64,000 nucleotides of DNA from Clostridia bacterium (GTDB lineage Bacteria > Bacillota_A > Clostridia > Oscillospirales > Acutalibacteraceae): positions 1 to 64,000 of the forward strand of contig JAFQKE010000030.1 of NCBI GenBank assembly GCA_017397065.1. The letters run 5' to 3'. The stretch's first letter is position 1. Every line of letters starts with the position of its first letter. The notes under the pieces are model-generated. The model was not told the DNA's origin, ran no database searches, and saw nothing but the letters and a program-made list of their open reading frames with translations. Positions 43,979 to 53,431 of this stretch are shown one piece after another. The position numbers and the translations under genes are program-made.

Positions 43979-45958
43979 ATGAGTAACTTTAAGCTTGCTT
44001 GGCGGTTAATCCCCGCATTGTATGTAAATCAACACAAATGGGAAAGTTTTTTACGACTAATTGATAATAACGATAAAGTCGCCGATGAGGTTGATCTTTA
44101 TATTACGGATGACGTATTTCCCGATTTAACCCCTCTTGACGATAAAAGAAAGCAAGCAGAGATCTGCAAAAAACGTTCTGCCGATTTGCGTCAGCGAGGT
44201 GTAAGGGTCGGCATAATTATATGGCCGTCTTTCAATTTGTATGCGGTGGAGCAGAAATTCTTTCCCAATATGCAACGCATGGTGGATATTAAAGGTAATG
44301 TCATTAAAACTATTGCCTGCCCCATTTCGGATGAATTTGTGGATTATATGCAAAAGAAAATTGCGATTTTTGCAGATATAAAGCCTGATTTAATCTGGAT
44401 AGACGATGATTTTCGTTTCACTCATATGCAGGGTGAATATCCTTGCTTTTGTGATAAATGTGTAAAGGGCTTTAAAAGTGGTGCTTTTGCTTCCCGCGAG
44501 GAGCTTGTAAGTGCTTTGGGAAGGGAAGAAAACCGTGAACTTCGTGTTGAATGGTCGGCATACGGCGCTGATAGATTGGCAAAACTTTGTAGTTCGTTGC
44601 GTTCTGCTGTAGAAGCCGTAAGCCCTGAAACAGATCTTGGTTTCATGACGGTAGGCGCTACCCACACTACCTTTTCGGGTGATTATATAAATAAATGTAT
44701 GACTGCCCTCAAAGCAAAAAGCGGTCGTCCGGGTCATGATTTTTATTCTGATCGTTTGCCTGATAAAATTATGTGGAAAGTGCTTGAGGCGGGAAGACAG
44801 GTGACGGAATACCCTAGTTTTACTACAGATATACTTTGGGAGGAGGATAGCCACCCACAAGGTTATCTTCGTAAATCTTTCCATTCACGACAGAATGAAA
44901 TAAGTCTTGGGCTTATGGCGGGTTGCACGGGTATTGCCTTTAATCATGCAGCCACAATCGGTAATTTGGATGAATCGCTCAAAAGAGAGGCAGAGGAACT
45001 AAGTCTTCTTCGCCCTAGATGGGAAAGATTTTTAGAATTTTCAAAAGAACTTGATTGGGCAGGTATGTGGCCATTGCACTCATGGTTTTTAACGGCAAAA
45101 GCAAAGCCTGAATATGCCTGGCTTAAGGAAGACCCCTTCGGAGAAGCCAAAGATCGCCCCTGCGATATTACCCTGCCTGAAAAAATTGGTCCTTTGGGAA
45201 TTGCTCTTACTGCCGACCCAAAAAATGCTTCAGCCACCCTTTTGAGCGGCAAAACATTGACCGCTTTGGATGAAAATGAGCTAAAAAAAGTCTTTAGCGG
45301 AAATGTTTATATGGATACCTCGGCTCTTTCTGCTTTAGAGGAGTTGGGTCTTGAAAAATGGGCGGGTGTAAAGGTGAATCCAAACCATCTTTCAAGTAAG
45401 CCCTGCGTTATGACAGACCATCCCTTTAACGGCACTTTTGCAAATTATTGTTATCGTGGCACTGACAATATAGCGGCAGACACACTTATCCCCTTGGACG
45501 ATACCGTAGAATGGCTTGGATATCGTGCCAATGTGTTTGGAGAGGGCGATTTCTGCTATATTTCAAAGTATACAAATGCTTTGGGCGGTAAGGTTATAGT
45601 AAACGGATATGATGCTTGGGAATTCCCCGAAAACCCCAATAATCTTTATCAGTTTAGTTCAATGGCAGAGTGGTTTGATTGCCCCATACGTCTGCGATTT
45701 AAAAATAACAATGTTGTCTCCCGAGTTCAGCCTTACATTCGTCTGAATGATAAAAAAGCGGCGGTTATGTTGCTTAATGCATCATTTGATACCACAAATC
45801 CCTTTGAAATTATAATTAAGGGCGAAATGACAAAGGCTGTGCTTATTACCCGAGATAATGAAGAAATCAATCTTGATTGTTATAGGGAAAACAATCATCT
45901 ATGTGTAAATATCCCTACTATAGATATGTGGGATATTGCCTTTGTTCTGGCAGAATAA
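43979..45958 (+). CDS. Unclassified cytoplasmic glycosidase-like protein
   Basis: This 659-residue protein has no signal peptide. Its first 380 residues read as a TIM barrel: VRVGIIIWPSFN, then PDLIWIDDDFRF (near residue 140), a CxxC pair in YPCFCDKCVKGF, and TEYPSFTTDILWEED (near residue 283). A flavodoxin-like middle and a C-terminal beta-sandwich (AAVMLLNASFD) follow, a plan like GH42-type enzymes. Asp and Glu residues in the DDD and WEED motifs could be catalytic. I do not recognise the family. It has its own promoter and lies before the GH106-like gene, so both may act on imported oligosaccharides. Confidence 0.55.
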   Translation: MSNFKLAWRLIPALYVNQHKWESFLRLIDNNDKVADEVDLYITDDVFPDLTPLDDKRKQAEICKKRSADLRQRGVRVGIIIWPSFNLYAVEQKFFPNMQRMVDIKGNVIKTIACPISDEFVDYMQKKIAIFADIKPDLIWIDDDFRFTHMQGEYPCFCDKCVKGFKSGAFASREELVSALGREENRELRVEWSAYGADRLAKLCSSLRSAVEAVSPETDLGFMTVGATHTTFSGDYINKCMTALKAKSGRPGHDFYSDRLPDKIMWKVLEAGRQVTEYPSFTTDILWEEDSHPQGYLRKSFHSRQNEISLGLMAGCTGIAFNHAATIGNLDESLKREAEELSLLRPRWERFLEFSKELDWAGMWPLHSWFLTAKAKPEYAWLKEDPFGEAKDRPCDITLPEKIGPLGIALTADPKNASATLLSGKTLTALDENELKKVFSGNVYMDTSALSALEELGLEKWAGVKVNPNHLSSKPCVMTDHPFNGTFANYCYRGTDNIAADTLIPLDDTVEWLGYRANVFGEGDFCYISKYTNALGGKVIVNGYDAWEFPENPNNLYQFSSMAEWFDCPIRLRFKNNNVVSRVQPYIRLNDKKAAVMLLNASFDTTNPFEIIIKGEMTKAVLITRDNEEINLDCYRENNHLCVNIPTIDMWDIAFVLAE

Positions 45959-45987
45959 AGGCAAAGAGCTTCAAAAGAGGTTAATAT

Positions 45988-46002
45988 CTACATATTATGT
46001 AG
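45988..46002. promoter_or_regulatory. Perfect dyad, possible operator
   Basis: CTACATATTATGTAG is a perfect 7-bp inverted repeat around one base. It lies 66 bases before the -35 of the GH106-like gene, in an otherwise plain gap. Confidence 0.3.
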
Positions 46003-46067
46003 CGGCAGAGCAAATAATGGGTTCTGTTTATATCTATTTTAAATAGGTTCGGTTTTGGACTTGGGGC

Positions 46068-46097
46068 TGGACAAAAAAACTCAAAATATTATATAAT
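46068..46097 (+). promoter_or_regulatory. SigA promoter of the GH106-like gene
   Basis: TGGACA (46068-46073), 18 bases, then TATAAT (46092-46097). Confidence 0.7.
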
Positions 46098-46133
46098 GAA
46101 TAAAAATGTATCTAATTGCAAGGAGCAAGTGTT

Positions 46134-49079
46134 ATGAACAAAGATTTTTTGAAAAATCCACCTAAAAAATATCGTCCGGCACCATTCTGGTCGTGGAATG
46201 AAAAGCTCACCCCTGAGGAAACCGCAAATCAGGTAGAGCTTATGGAAAAAGCCGGTCTTGGCGGATTCTTTATGCATGCCAGAGGCGGACTTCAGACCGA
46301 ATATTTAAAGAAAGATTGGTTTGATAATATAAAATCGGCAAGTGATAAAGCGGGCGAAACCGGTATGCTTGCATGGGGATATGATGAAAACGGTTGGCCG
46401 AGCGGTTTCGGTTGTGGAGCTGTAAACGGTCTTGGTGTAGAGTATCAGCAAAAATATCTTCGATGCGAGGAAACTGAGAGTCCCAAAACCACCGAACGCA
46501 CCATTGCAAATATGCAGTATGGCTCAAAAAATCTTCTTTTTTATTATGACGTTAACCCGTTCTATGTGGACGTAATGAACAAAAAGGTTATTGCTGAATT
46601 TTTAAAGAGTACACACGAAAAATACATAGATGCTTTGGGTGCAAGTCTTGGCGGAATGGTAGGCTTTTTTACAGATGAGCCTCAGGTCTCCCGTAACGGC
46701 TATCCTTGGTCGTTCATTTTGGACGAGGAGTACAAAATGGCCTATGGCGACAGCCTTTTAAGCAATCTTCCTGCACTTTTTTGTGATGATGCAGAGGGCT
46801 GTACCGTTGTTCGTTATCGCTATTGGAAACTGGTGCGTGACCTTTTCACCGCCGCCTTTAACGAGCAGATTTATGCTTGGTGCAAGGAGCATAATCAGCT
46901 TTATACCGGTCATATGACCTGTGAGGAGGATTTCTGGAGTCATATGCAGTGCAGCGGTAGCGCTATGCCCAATTATGAGTTTATGGATATTCCGGGTATG
47001 GACCATTTGGGCAGAATGCTTGCCGAAATCACCACCATTATGCAGGTGACTTCAGCAGCAAATCAGCTTGGCAAAAAGCAAATTTTATCCGAAACATTTG
47101 CTCTTTGTGGCTGGAATGTAAGCTTTGAGGAGCTGCGTTGGATTTATGAATCTCAAATGGTAAGGGGAATTAACTATCTCTGCCAGCATTTACAGGGCTA
47201 TAGCCTGCGTGGTATTCGCAAGCGTGATTATCCTGCTTCGCTTTACCGCCATCAGCCTTGGTGGAAGGATTATCGTGCTTTCAATGATATGGTAAGCCGA
47301 ATTGGTATGCTCATTGCCGAGGGTGAAGTGGATTATAATGTTTTGCTGCTACATAGCGTGGAGAGCGGCTGGCTTACCTATAATGATAATAATCCCAATT
47401 CCCAAAATATTACCAATGCAAAATGTGATGAGCTAAAAAAGGTTATGGAGATTTTAGAGCGTGCACAGATTAACTATCATTTAGGCGATAACAAGCTGAT
47501 TGAACGCCACGGAAGTGTAGAAAACGCCCTCTTTAAAATTGGCACACAGAGTTATAAGGTTGTTATCGTTCCGCCTGCGGAATGCTTTGGCAAGGATACC
47601 TTTGAAGCTTTAAAGGAGTTTAATTCTCAAGGCGGCAAGATTCTATTTACCGAAAAAATGCCCACCTTTATTGATGGCGAGCCTACCGATAAGTGGCAGA
47701 ATACTTTTGGTGATTGCGAAGTAGTAAATCGCAATAATTTGCCGGAATATATCCCCGACGATTGCAGAAAAATAAAGCTGGATTATGCAGAGCATAACAG
47801 CAAAACGGTGCTGACCCTTGCAAGAAACTTTGCTGAAGATAATATGACAATGCACTACCTTGTGAATCCCAACAATGAAAAAATTGAGTTCACTGCTACA
47901 GCAAAGGGTAAAAGCGGTTGCATTTTTAATGCCGAAACAGGCGAAACCTCTCCGTTATGCTTTGAGACTACCGAAGATGAGCTTAAATTTAGCGGCACGC
48001 TGGAAAAGCGTGGCAGTATGGTTGTGTTTATTTACGGTGATGCTTCTTATCAGTCGGCAGTAAAAGAGGATAAAAACCTCATTCCGTTAGAGCTTTTTGG
48101 CGAATGGGAAATAGCATCGGCCGATGACAACTCCCTCACTTTAGATTACTGTGATTTGTATGCAAACGGAGAAGCGAAAGGCAAAAATATCCCTGTGAGC
48201 GACGTGCAGGAAATCCTCGCAGCCTATGGTGAAAAGGTGAATGCTGAGGTTGTATTTAAATTCGAGGTTGACAGTGCAGATTTTAAAAATTGCAAGCTTT
48301 TGATAGAAACACCCGAAATTTTCACAATTTTTGTAAATGGCGAAAAGGTTGATAAAACCGATTTGGGCTTTTTACACGACCCTGCATTCCGTCTTATTGA
48401 TATTCGCAGATTCGTTAAAGAGGGAAGTAATGAAATTAAGCTTTGCTGTGATTTTGTTCAAAGCGAAGCCGTTTATCAAAATATGAGAAACTCTTTGATT
48501 TTTGAATCGGAGAAAAACAAACTCACCTATGATATGGAGATTGAGGCTGTTTACATTGTGGGTGATTTTGCGGTTAAATCCAAAACTCCTTTTGAAAAAA
48601 TTGAAAGAGGGGCTCTTCGTACCGACGGAGGATTTTACATTACCTCTGCACCAAAAACTATCACCGATGGAAATATTGCCGAGCAGGGTTATCCCTTCTT
48701 TGCGGGCAGTATGACCTTTAAAAAGACTATTAGTTTATCGGCAGAACAGGCTAAAAACCGTGAGATTAGATTCGGTGGTCTTTGCTCTACTGTTACCGAT
48801 GTTAAGGTAAACGGCAAATCAGCCGGCAAGGTTATGTGGCAGCCCTACACCGTGGATTTAAGCGGTCTTTTAGCTGAGGGTGATAATGAAATTGAGATAA
48901 CCGTTACAGGTAATCTTCGCAATTTGTTAGGACCTTTCCATCTTGCCGAGGGTGAATCCTACTGGGTAGCACCGCCGCAGTTCATACACAATTCTCCCAT
49001 ATGGGTAGGCGGCGAAAACAAAGACTGGGTAGATAGCTACTGCTTTGTTAAGTTTGGCTTGGATTTTTATTCTGAATAG
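46134..49079 (+). CDS. GH106-like glycosyl hydrolase (possible alpha-L-rhamnosidase)
   Basis: ATG 46134 follows AAGGAG at 46120-46125. The 981-residue cytoplasmic protein opens with PAPFWSWNEKLTPEE, then GGFFMHARGGLQTEYL and YDENGWPSGFGCG, the marks of the GH106-like group. Glu182 in FFTDEPQ and Glu320 in ILSETFALCGW are candidate catalytic residues. The C-terminal 120 residues form a galactose-binding-like sandwich (VKVNGKSAGKVMWQPYTVDL). Known GH106 members remove alpha-L-rhamnose from pectin side chains or glycosides; whether this one does is inference. Being intracellular, it probably acts on imported oligomers, together with the 43979 product. Confidence 0.75.
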   Translation: MNKDFLKNPPKKYRPAPFWSWNEKLTPEETANQVELMEKAGLGGFFMHARGGLQTEYLKKDWFDNIKSASDKAGETGMLAWGYDENGWPSGFGCGAVNGLGVEYQQKYLRCEETESPKTTERTIANMQYGSKNLLFYYDVNPFYVDVMNKKVIAEFLKSTHEKYIDALGASLGGMVGFFTDEPQVSRNGYPWSFILDEEYKMAYGDSLLSNLPALFCDDAEGCTVVRYRYWKLVRDLFTAAFNEQIYAWCKEHNQLYTGHMTCEEDFWSHMQCSGSAMPNYEFMDIPGMDHLGRMLAEITTIMQVTSAANQLGKKQILSETFALCGWNVSFEELRWIYESQMVRGINYLCQHLQGYSLRGIRKRDYPASLYRHQPWWKDYRAFNDMVSRIGMLIAEGEVDYNVLLLHSVESGWLTYNDNNPNSQNITNAKCDELKKVMEILERAQINYHLGDNKLIERHGSVENALFKIGTQSYKVVIVPPAECFGKDTFEALKEFNSQGGKILFTEKMPTFIDGEPTDKWQNTFGDCEVVNRNNLPEYIPDDCRKIKLDYAEHNSKTVLTLARNFAEDNMTMHYLVNPNNEKIEFTATAKGKSGCIFNAETGETSPLCFETTEDELKFSGTLEKRGSMVVFIYGDASYQSAVKEDKNLIPLELFGEWEIASADDNSLTLDYCDLYANGEAKGKNIPVSDVQEILAAYGEKVNAEVVFKFEVDSADFKNCKLLIETPEIFTIFVNGEKVDKTDLGFLHDPAFRLIDIRRFVKEGSNEIKLCCDFVQSEAVYQNMRNSLIFESEKNKLTYDMEIEAVYIVGDFAVKSKTPFEKIERGALRTDGGFYITSAPKTITDGNIAEQGYPFFAGSMTFKKTISLSAEQAKNREIRFGGLCSTVTDVKVNGKSAGKVMWQPYTVDLSGLLAEGDNEIEITVTGNLRNLLGPFHLAEGESYWVAPPQFIHNSPIWVGGENKDWVDSYCFVKFGLDFYSE

Positions 49080-49137
49080 CTCGGCACAGTCGGTTTGGCT
49101 AAGGTAATAAAAATTTCAAAGAGGAGGCGAAGGCGAT

Positions 49138-49866
49138 ATGTCAAAGTCCGTTTTAATTACAGGCGGTTCAAGGGGAATCGGTGCCGCAACAGCCATTCAT
49201 TTTGCCAGAATGGGTTACAAGGTTGCCATAACCTATAATAGGTCGGAGGAGGCCGCAAAGGCACTTAAACAAACAATGCTCCTAAATAATACCGAGTTTG
49301 TTGCAATTAAAGCCGACTGTAAAAACCCCTTTCAAATTGAGTCGGCGGTAAAGCAAACCTTGGTTGCCTTCGGTTCACTTGATGTTATGGTAAATAACGC
49401 AGGTATTGCTATGCAAAAGCTGATTACCCAAACCACAGATGATGACTGGCAGAATATACTGAACACAAATTTAAGCGGAGTTTTTTATGGTTGTCGTGAG
49501 GCCGCCAAGGCTATGGTGGCCAAGGGCAGGGGGAGTATAGTCAACATCTCATCTATATGGGGTGTGTCAGGGGCTTCAATGGAGGTTGCCTATTCCGCCA
49601 CCAAGGCCGGAATAATCGGTCTTACAAAGGCACTCGCCAAGGAGCTTGGGCCTAGTGGTATTCGGGTAAACTGTGTTGCTCCGGGTGTTATTGATACCGA
49701 TATGAATTCTAATTTAGATTTAAACACCTTTGCCGAGCTTGCCGATTCTACGGCACTTGGTCGAATTGGCACGCCCGATGAGGTGGCAAGGGCAATTTAC
49801 TACCTTGCGAATGATGCTGATTTTATAACAGGTCAGGTGCTTGGTACCGATGGCGGTTATTTTTAG
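49138..49866 (+). CDS. SDR oxidoreductase, possible EF-P 5-aminopentanone reductase
   Basis: This 242-residue protein has the Rossmann TGGSRGIGAA at its N-terminus, NNAG near residue 88, and the SDR active site Ser, then YSATKAG (Tyr-x3-Lys). The NISSIWGVSGASMEVAYSAT segment and ALAKELGPSGIRVNCVAPG resemble the YmfI-type reductases that finish the 5-aminopentanol mark on elongation factor P in Firmicutes, more than FabG of fatty acid synthesis. GAGGAGG precedes the ATG. It starts 58 bases after the GH106-like gene with no terminator between, so it may be transcribed from that promoter. Confidence 0.7.
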   Translation: MSKSVLITGGSRGIGAATAIHFARMGYKVAITYNRSEEAAKALKQTMLLNNTEFVAIKADCKNPFQIESAVKQTLVAFGSLDVMVNNAGIAMQKLITQTTDDDWQNILNTNLSGVFYGCREAAKAMVAKGRGSIVNISSIWGVSGASMEVAYSATKAGIIGLTKALAKELGPSGIRVNCVAPGVIDTDMNSNLDLNTFAELADSTALGRIGTPDEVARAIYYLANDADFITGQVLGTDGGYF

Positions 49867-49897
49867 GATTCAATTTTAATTCATAATTATAGAAAAA

Positions 49898-49928
49898 CAG
49901 CACCCTTAGTCATCGACTAAGGGTGCTG
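49898..49928. terminator. Bidirectional terminator
   Basis: CAGCACCCTTAGTC pairs perfectly with GACTAAGGGTGCTG around ATC; T-rich DNA lies on both sides. It separates the convergent SDR and DUF4282-type genes. Confidence 0.85.
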
Positions 49929-49959
49929 AACTATTTTTGCATTAAGTTAAGTTTTATAA

Positions 49960-50538
49960 TTACTGGCCACAGTTGGGGCAAATACCATTAGGAGCTTTGG
50001 GAGAACCGCAGTTGGGGCAGAAACCGCCAGCATTAGCACCACCAAAAGTCTGCTGAGAAGCCTTAGGAGTAGCGTAATCAGAAGCTACAGGACTTCCAAA
50101 GGGGGAAGTGGAATCATCACCATCATTCTGATTTTTAAGCTTATTGTTAATCTGAATGATGTTTTTAATGGCAAGAATTGTCATCATAATGAACTCGTAA
50201 GTAATGCGAACTGCGATAGGGCCTAAAATCATAAGTAACAGACCGTTATAACCTACCCAATCACCGGTGCCATAGTAACTTCTTTCGAATGAGAATAAGG
50301 AGAAGAAACCGAATACAAGAACAAAAGAGGTGGCAAGTATGTAGAAGAACTGGAAGATCTTTTCAATAATAAGGAATTTAAAATTGCAAAGATCGTGCAA
50401 GAATTTGCCAAAGCCATTAAGCTTAGCTCTTTTCTTGTCGGGTGTGATGAACACAAATGCTAAAACTGCTGCTGCGATAGAAATAAGTAGGCAGAGAATA
50501 CCTATTGCGGTTGTTGCTTCAGAAGAACCAAAAATCAT
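49960..50538 (-). CDS. DUF4282-like membrane protein with C-terminal zinc ribbon
   Basis: This 192-residue protein begins with a hydrophobic helix, then LHDLCNFKFLIIEKIFQFFYIL and a second pair of helices ending in GPIAVRITYEFIMMTILAIKNI, the DUF4282 pattern. A low-complexity linker leads to CPNCGSPKAPNGICPNCG, a four-cysteine zinc ribbon at the extreme C-terminus. Such proteins are common in Clostridia and of unknown function. It is a single-gene unit with a consensus promoter, so it may be well expressed. Confidence 0.75.
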   Translation of the reverse strand: MIFGSSEATTAIGILCLLISIAAAVLAFVFITPDKKRAKLNGFGKFLHDLCNFKFLIIEKIFQFFYILATSFVLVFGFFSLFSFERSYYGTGDWVGYNGLLLMILGPIAVRITYEFIMMTILAIKNIIQINNKLKNQNDGDDSTSPFGSPVASDYATPKASQQTFGGANAGGFCPNCGSPKAPNGICPNCGQ

Positions 50539-50587
50539 AATAAAAAACCTCCATTTGAGCGATTTTTTCGCCCTTAAATTTTATTTA

Positions 50588-50616
50588 ATTATATCACCGG
50601 TTAAAATGAATGTCAA
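50588..50616 (-). promoter_or_regulatory. Consensus SigA promoter
   Basis: TTGACA (50616-50611), 17 bases, then TATAAT (50593-50588) on the minus strand, before the DUF4282-like gene. Confidence 0.9.
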
Positions 50617-50652
50617 TAAAATTGGCCACATTATTTTAAAAAATTCGTCATA

Positions 50653-51816
50653 TTATTTTAAAATTTTGCTTTTTTCGATTTCATAAATTGCGGCCTTAAT
50701 TTTGTCCGGGGGCAGAGTGAGTGCGAAACGCACAAAACCCTCACCAAGCGGGCCAAAGCTGCAACCCGGAGTACAAATAACGCCACATTGCTCCAAAAGT
50801 TCAATACAAAACTCCATACTGTCGGTGTAACCATTCGGCAGAGGAGCCCACACAAACATGCTGCCCTTGCTTTTGGGTATGCTCCAACCTATTTTGGAAA
50901 GTCCGTCACAAAGGGTGTTGCGTCTTTCTTCATAGAGCTTGTTTTGTGTTTTAACCGAATCTAAGGGGCCTTTCAGTGCGGCGATTGCGGCATATTGAAG
51001 AGGTAAAAACATACCAAAATCAATTTGACTGCGAAGCTTTTTAAATTCGGCAACCACGTCGGGTCTTCCAATAAGGAAGCTTATTCTACCTCCGGTAACA
51101 TTAAAGCTTTTAGAAAGGCTGAAAAATTCCACACCAACATCCATAGCACCCGGAATATTCAAAAAGCTGTTTCCTTTAACACCATCAAAAATAATGTCAC
51201 TGTAGGCGTTGTCGTGAATGATGAGAATGTCATATTTTTTGGCAAATGCAACTATCTTTTCATAAAGCTCAGGGGTACCAATACTTCCAACGGGATTAGC
51301 CGGCAATGAAACAATCATATATTTTGCTTTTACTGCAACATCTTCGGGAATGGAATCAACATCGGGCAAAAATCCGTTTTCCTTTGTCATAGGATAATAA
51401 TAAGGCTCGGCTCCTGCCATTTTTGCACCCGCAATAAAAACGGGGTAGCAGGGTGTTGGCAGTAAAACGGTATCTCCCTCATCACAAAGAACCATACCTA
51501 TATGCCCCATACCCTCTTGGCTTCCGTTACAGCTAGTAACCTGATCAGGGGTTATTGTTAAATTAAATCTGCGTTTATAATAGTCGCAAACAGCAGATAA
51601 AAGTTCAGGCAAATCCCCCAAGCTATAATGCCAATTTTTGCTGTCCATAGCGGCATCAGCCAAGGCTTTTTTTATGTGATTAGGGGTTTCAAAGTCGGGT
51701 GTACCTACGCTAAGATTATAAACTGTACGTCCCTCATCAATAAGCTTTTGCTTTTTTTGATTTAATGCGGCAAAAATTTCATCGCCAAAGCGATCCATTC
51801 TTTTAGAAAACTTCAT
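50653..51816 (-). CDS. PLP-dependent aminotransferase, class I/II
   Basis: This 387-residue enzyme has the fold-type I marks: LPANPVGS with the Asn that contacts PLP, HDNAYSDIIFDG with the Asp/Tyr pair, and SLSKSFNVTGGRISFLIG with the PLP lysine (near residue 230). It resembles the group that includes LL-diaminopimelate aminotransferase and alanine or aspartate transaminases; I cannot decide among them. AAAGGAA precedes the ATG. It has a consensus promoter and appears to be monocistronic. Confidence 0.85.
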   Translation of the reverse strand: MKFSKRMDRFGDEIFAALNQKKQKLIDEGRTVYNLSVGTPDFETPNHIKKALADAAMDSKNWHYSLGDLPELLSAVCDYYKRRFNLTITPDQVTSCNGSQEGMGHIGMVLCDEGDTVLLPTPCYPVFIAGAKMAGAEPYYYPMTKENGFLPDVDSIPEDVAVKAKYMIVSLPANPVGSIGTPELYEKIVAFAKKYDILIIHDNAYSDIIFDGVKGNSFLNIPGAMDVGVEFFSLSKSFNVTGGRISFLIGRPDVVAEFKKLRSQIDFGMFLPLQYAAIAALKGPLDSVKTQNKLYEERRNTLCDGLSKIGWSIPKSKGSMFVWAPLPNGYTDSMEFCIELLEQCGVICTPGCSFGPLGEGFVRFALTLPPDKIKAAIYEIEKSKILK

Positions 51817-51853
51817 TTTTTTCGTTCCTTTGGATTAAAATAACATAACTATA

Positions 51854-51882
51854 ATTATACAGAATTAAAAAGAAGATGTCAA
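51854..51882 (-). promoter_or_regulatory. Consensus SigA promoter of the aminotransferase gene
   Basis: TTGACA (51882-51877), 17 bases, then TATAAT (51859-51854) on the minus strand. Confidence 0.9.
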
Positions 51883-51923
51883 TAATCACAAAAAACTATA
51901 TATTAAATTTACGAAACCGCATA

Positions 51924-51952
51924 TTGAAATAGAACAAAAATAGTGTTATAAT
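51924..51952 (+). promoter_or_regulatory. SigA promoter of the Sel1-like gene
   Basis: TTGAAA (51924-51929), 17 bases, then TATAAT (51947-51952), divergent from the aminotransferase promoter. Confidence 0.8.
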
Positions 51953-52009
51953 TAAAAATAGTTAAGTTCCTGTTAATGTTAAACAAATTTAAACGGGGTA
52001 GGTTATATT

Positions 52010-52510
52010 ATGCCTTTATTTTCCAGAATGACCTTAGATGAGGCCTTCAATTTGCTTCTTAACCGAAAAATTATTGCAAGCGAGTTCAAGCAGGCCAGCA
52101 AGCGTATTAACAGATTAAAAGATAATGATTGGCGGCTTTGGTTTGGTAGATTTTTGCTCTTTGTGCGTTCCGATGCTAAAAATTATCGTTTTACGGATGC
52201 ATTGCTTTGTTTAGAGGAGTGCGAGCGTTTGATTAAAAGCTCTGAAAACCCTGAAGACGATAAAGAGTTTTTAAAGTTGATAGATAATGAGTCGTTGTTT
52301 TTGGTTTTTAAGTTTTACTATGAAGCAACGGGACTTAATTCATTAGCATTGCTTTTGGCTCGTTTCTATCAAAATGGCTGGGGCGTTAAAGTGGATATGG
52401 AAAAGGCTTATGAGTTTGCAAAAACAGCCTCTAATATGAAGGATACCGAGCCCATTTATCTGCTGGCACAGGAAGTTTTAAATTCAATAATGTTGAGCAT
52501 TTCAAAATGA
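52010..52510 (+). CDS. Small helical protein with one Sel1-like repeat
   Basis: This 166-residue cytoplasmic protein is all helical by appearance. LALLLARFYQNGWGVKVDME, followed by KAYEFAKTASN (residues about 112-142), matches one Sel1-type repeat, a motif for protein contacts. The first half (ASKRINRLKDNDWRLWFGRF) resembles nothing I know. It has its own promoter and terminator and a weak ribosome binding site (GGGGTAGG). No function can be given. Confidence 0.7.
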   Translation: MPLFSRMTLDEAFNLLLNRKIIASEFKQASKRINRLKDNDWRLWFGRFLLFVRSDAKNYRFTDALLCLEECERLIKSSENPEDDKEFLKLIDNESLFLVFKFYYEATGLNSLALLLARFYQNGWGVKVDMEKAYEFAKTASNMKDTEPIYLLAQEVLNSIMLSISK

Positions 52511-52512
52511 TA

Positions 52513-52558
52513 AAAACCTCGTTATTATGGTCAAAAGACCACGATGACGAGGTTTTGA
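52513..52558 (+). terminator. Terminator after the Sel1-like gene
   Basis: AAAACCTCGT pairs with ACGAGGTTTT, with inner TGGTC-AAAA-GACCA, and T-rich DNA follows. Confidence 0.8.
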
Positions 52559-52609
52559 TTATTATGGGTTTATAAACAAGATTTTTATAGGTTACTAAGG
52601 CGAATGGCA

Positions 52610-53431
52610 TCAGACAATCAGCTTATATATGTCACTTTTTTTAAGTCCTGATTCCTTTGCCGCAAGCTTGGCGGCGTTGGATGCCGATTCGCCGTTTTGC
52701 TGTAGCTTTTTGGCATAGTCAACAGCCTCATCAAGTGTCATTGTTTCTTCCGCTTTTGGCTCTGCTCCCTTTATAATCATAACATATTCGCCTTTAGGTG
52801 GAGTTATTTCAAAATCAGATAAAGCTTTGGAAAAAGTTGTGTGGATAACCGTTTCGTGAAGCTTTGTAAGCTCCTTACAAAGGGCGATTTCTCTTTCTCC
52901 AAATGCTTCCAACATATCTTTAAGCGTGTATATGAGTTTATGAGGAGCCTCATAAAAAATAAGGGTGCGTGTATCGTCCTTTAACATTTCAAGATGCTCT
53001 TTTCGGCTCTGTCTTGCGGTAGATAAAAAACCCTCAAAACTGAATCTGCCGCTCGGCATACCCGATATTGCAAGGGCGGTTATAACTGCACTGGGGCCGG
53101 GAACGGATGATACCGTAATATTGTTTTGATAAGCCAAACGAACCAAATCCTCACCCGGGTCAGATATGGCAGGCATACCTGCGTCGGTAACAAGGGCACA
53201 GCTTTCGCCGCCAAGCAGACGGGAAATTATTTTCTCCCCGCTTGAGATATGGTTGTGCTCGTGATAGCTTATCATAGGGGTGCTTATCTCAAATTTGTTA
53301 AGCAGCTTTAAGGTTACTCTGGTATCCTCAGCGGCTATAAAATCTACCTTTTCTAAAATCTCTTTGGCACGGGGCGAAAAATCTCCCAGATTGCCAATGG
53401 GAGTACCAACTATATATAAAATTCCTGCCAT
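52610..53431 (-). CDS. rsmI: 16S rRNA C1402 2'-O-methyltransferase
   Basis: RsmI methylates the ribose of C1402 in 16S rRNA, in the decoding centre. Seen: GILYIVGTPIGNLGD at the start, AAEDTR, SYHEHN, LVTDAGMPAISDPG and SVPGPSAVITALAISG, all standard for this tetrapyrrole-methylase-like family, with the usual 273 residues. A C-terminal helical tail (QQNGESASNAAKLAAKESG) is also typical. AAAGGAG precedes the ATG and lies within the remnant of an XRE gene. Confidence 0.96.
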   Translation of the reverse strand: MAGILYIVGTPIGNLGDFSPRAKEILEKVDFIAAEDTRVTLKLLNKFEISTPMISYHEHNHISSGEKIISRLLGGESCALVTDAGMPAISDPGEDLVRLAYQNNITVSSVPGPSAVITALAISGMPSGRFSFEGFLSTARQSRKEHLEMLKDDTRTLIFYEAPHKLIYTLKDMLEAFGEREIALCKELTKLHETVIHTTFSKALSDFEITPPKGEYVMIIKGAEPKAEETMTLDEAVDYAKKLQQNGESASNAAKLAAKESGLKKSDIYKLIV

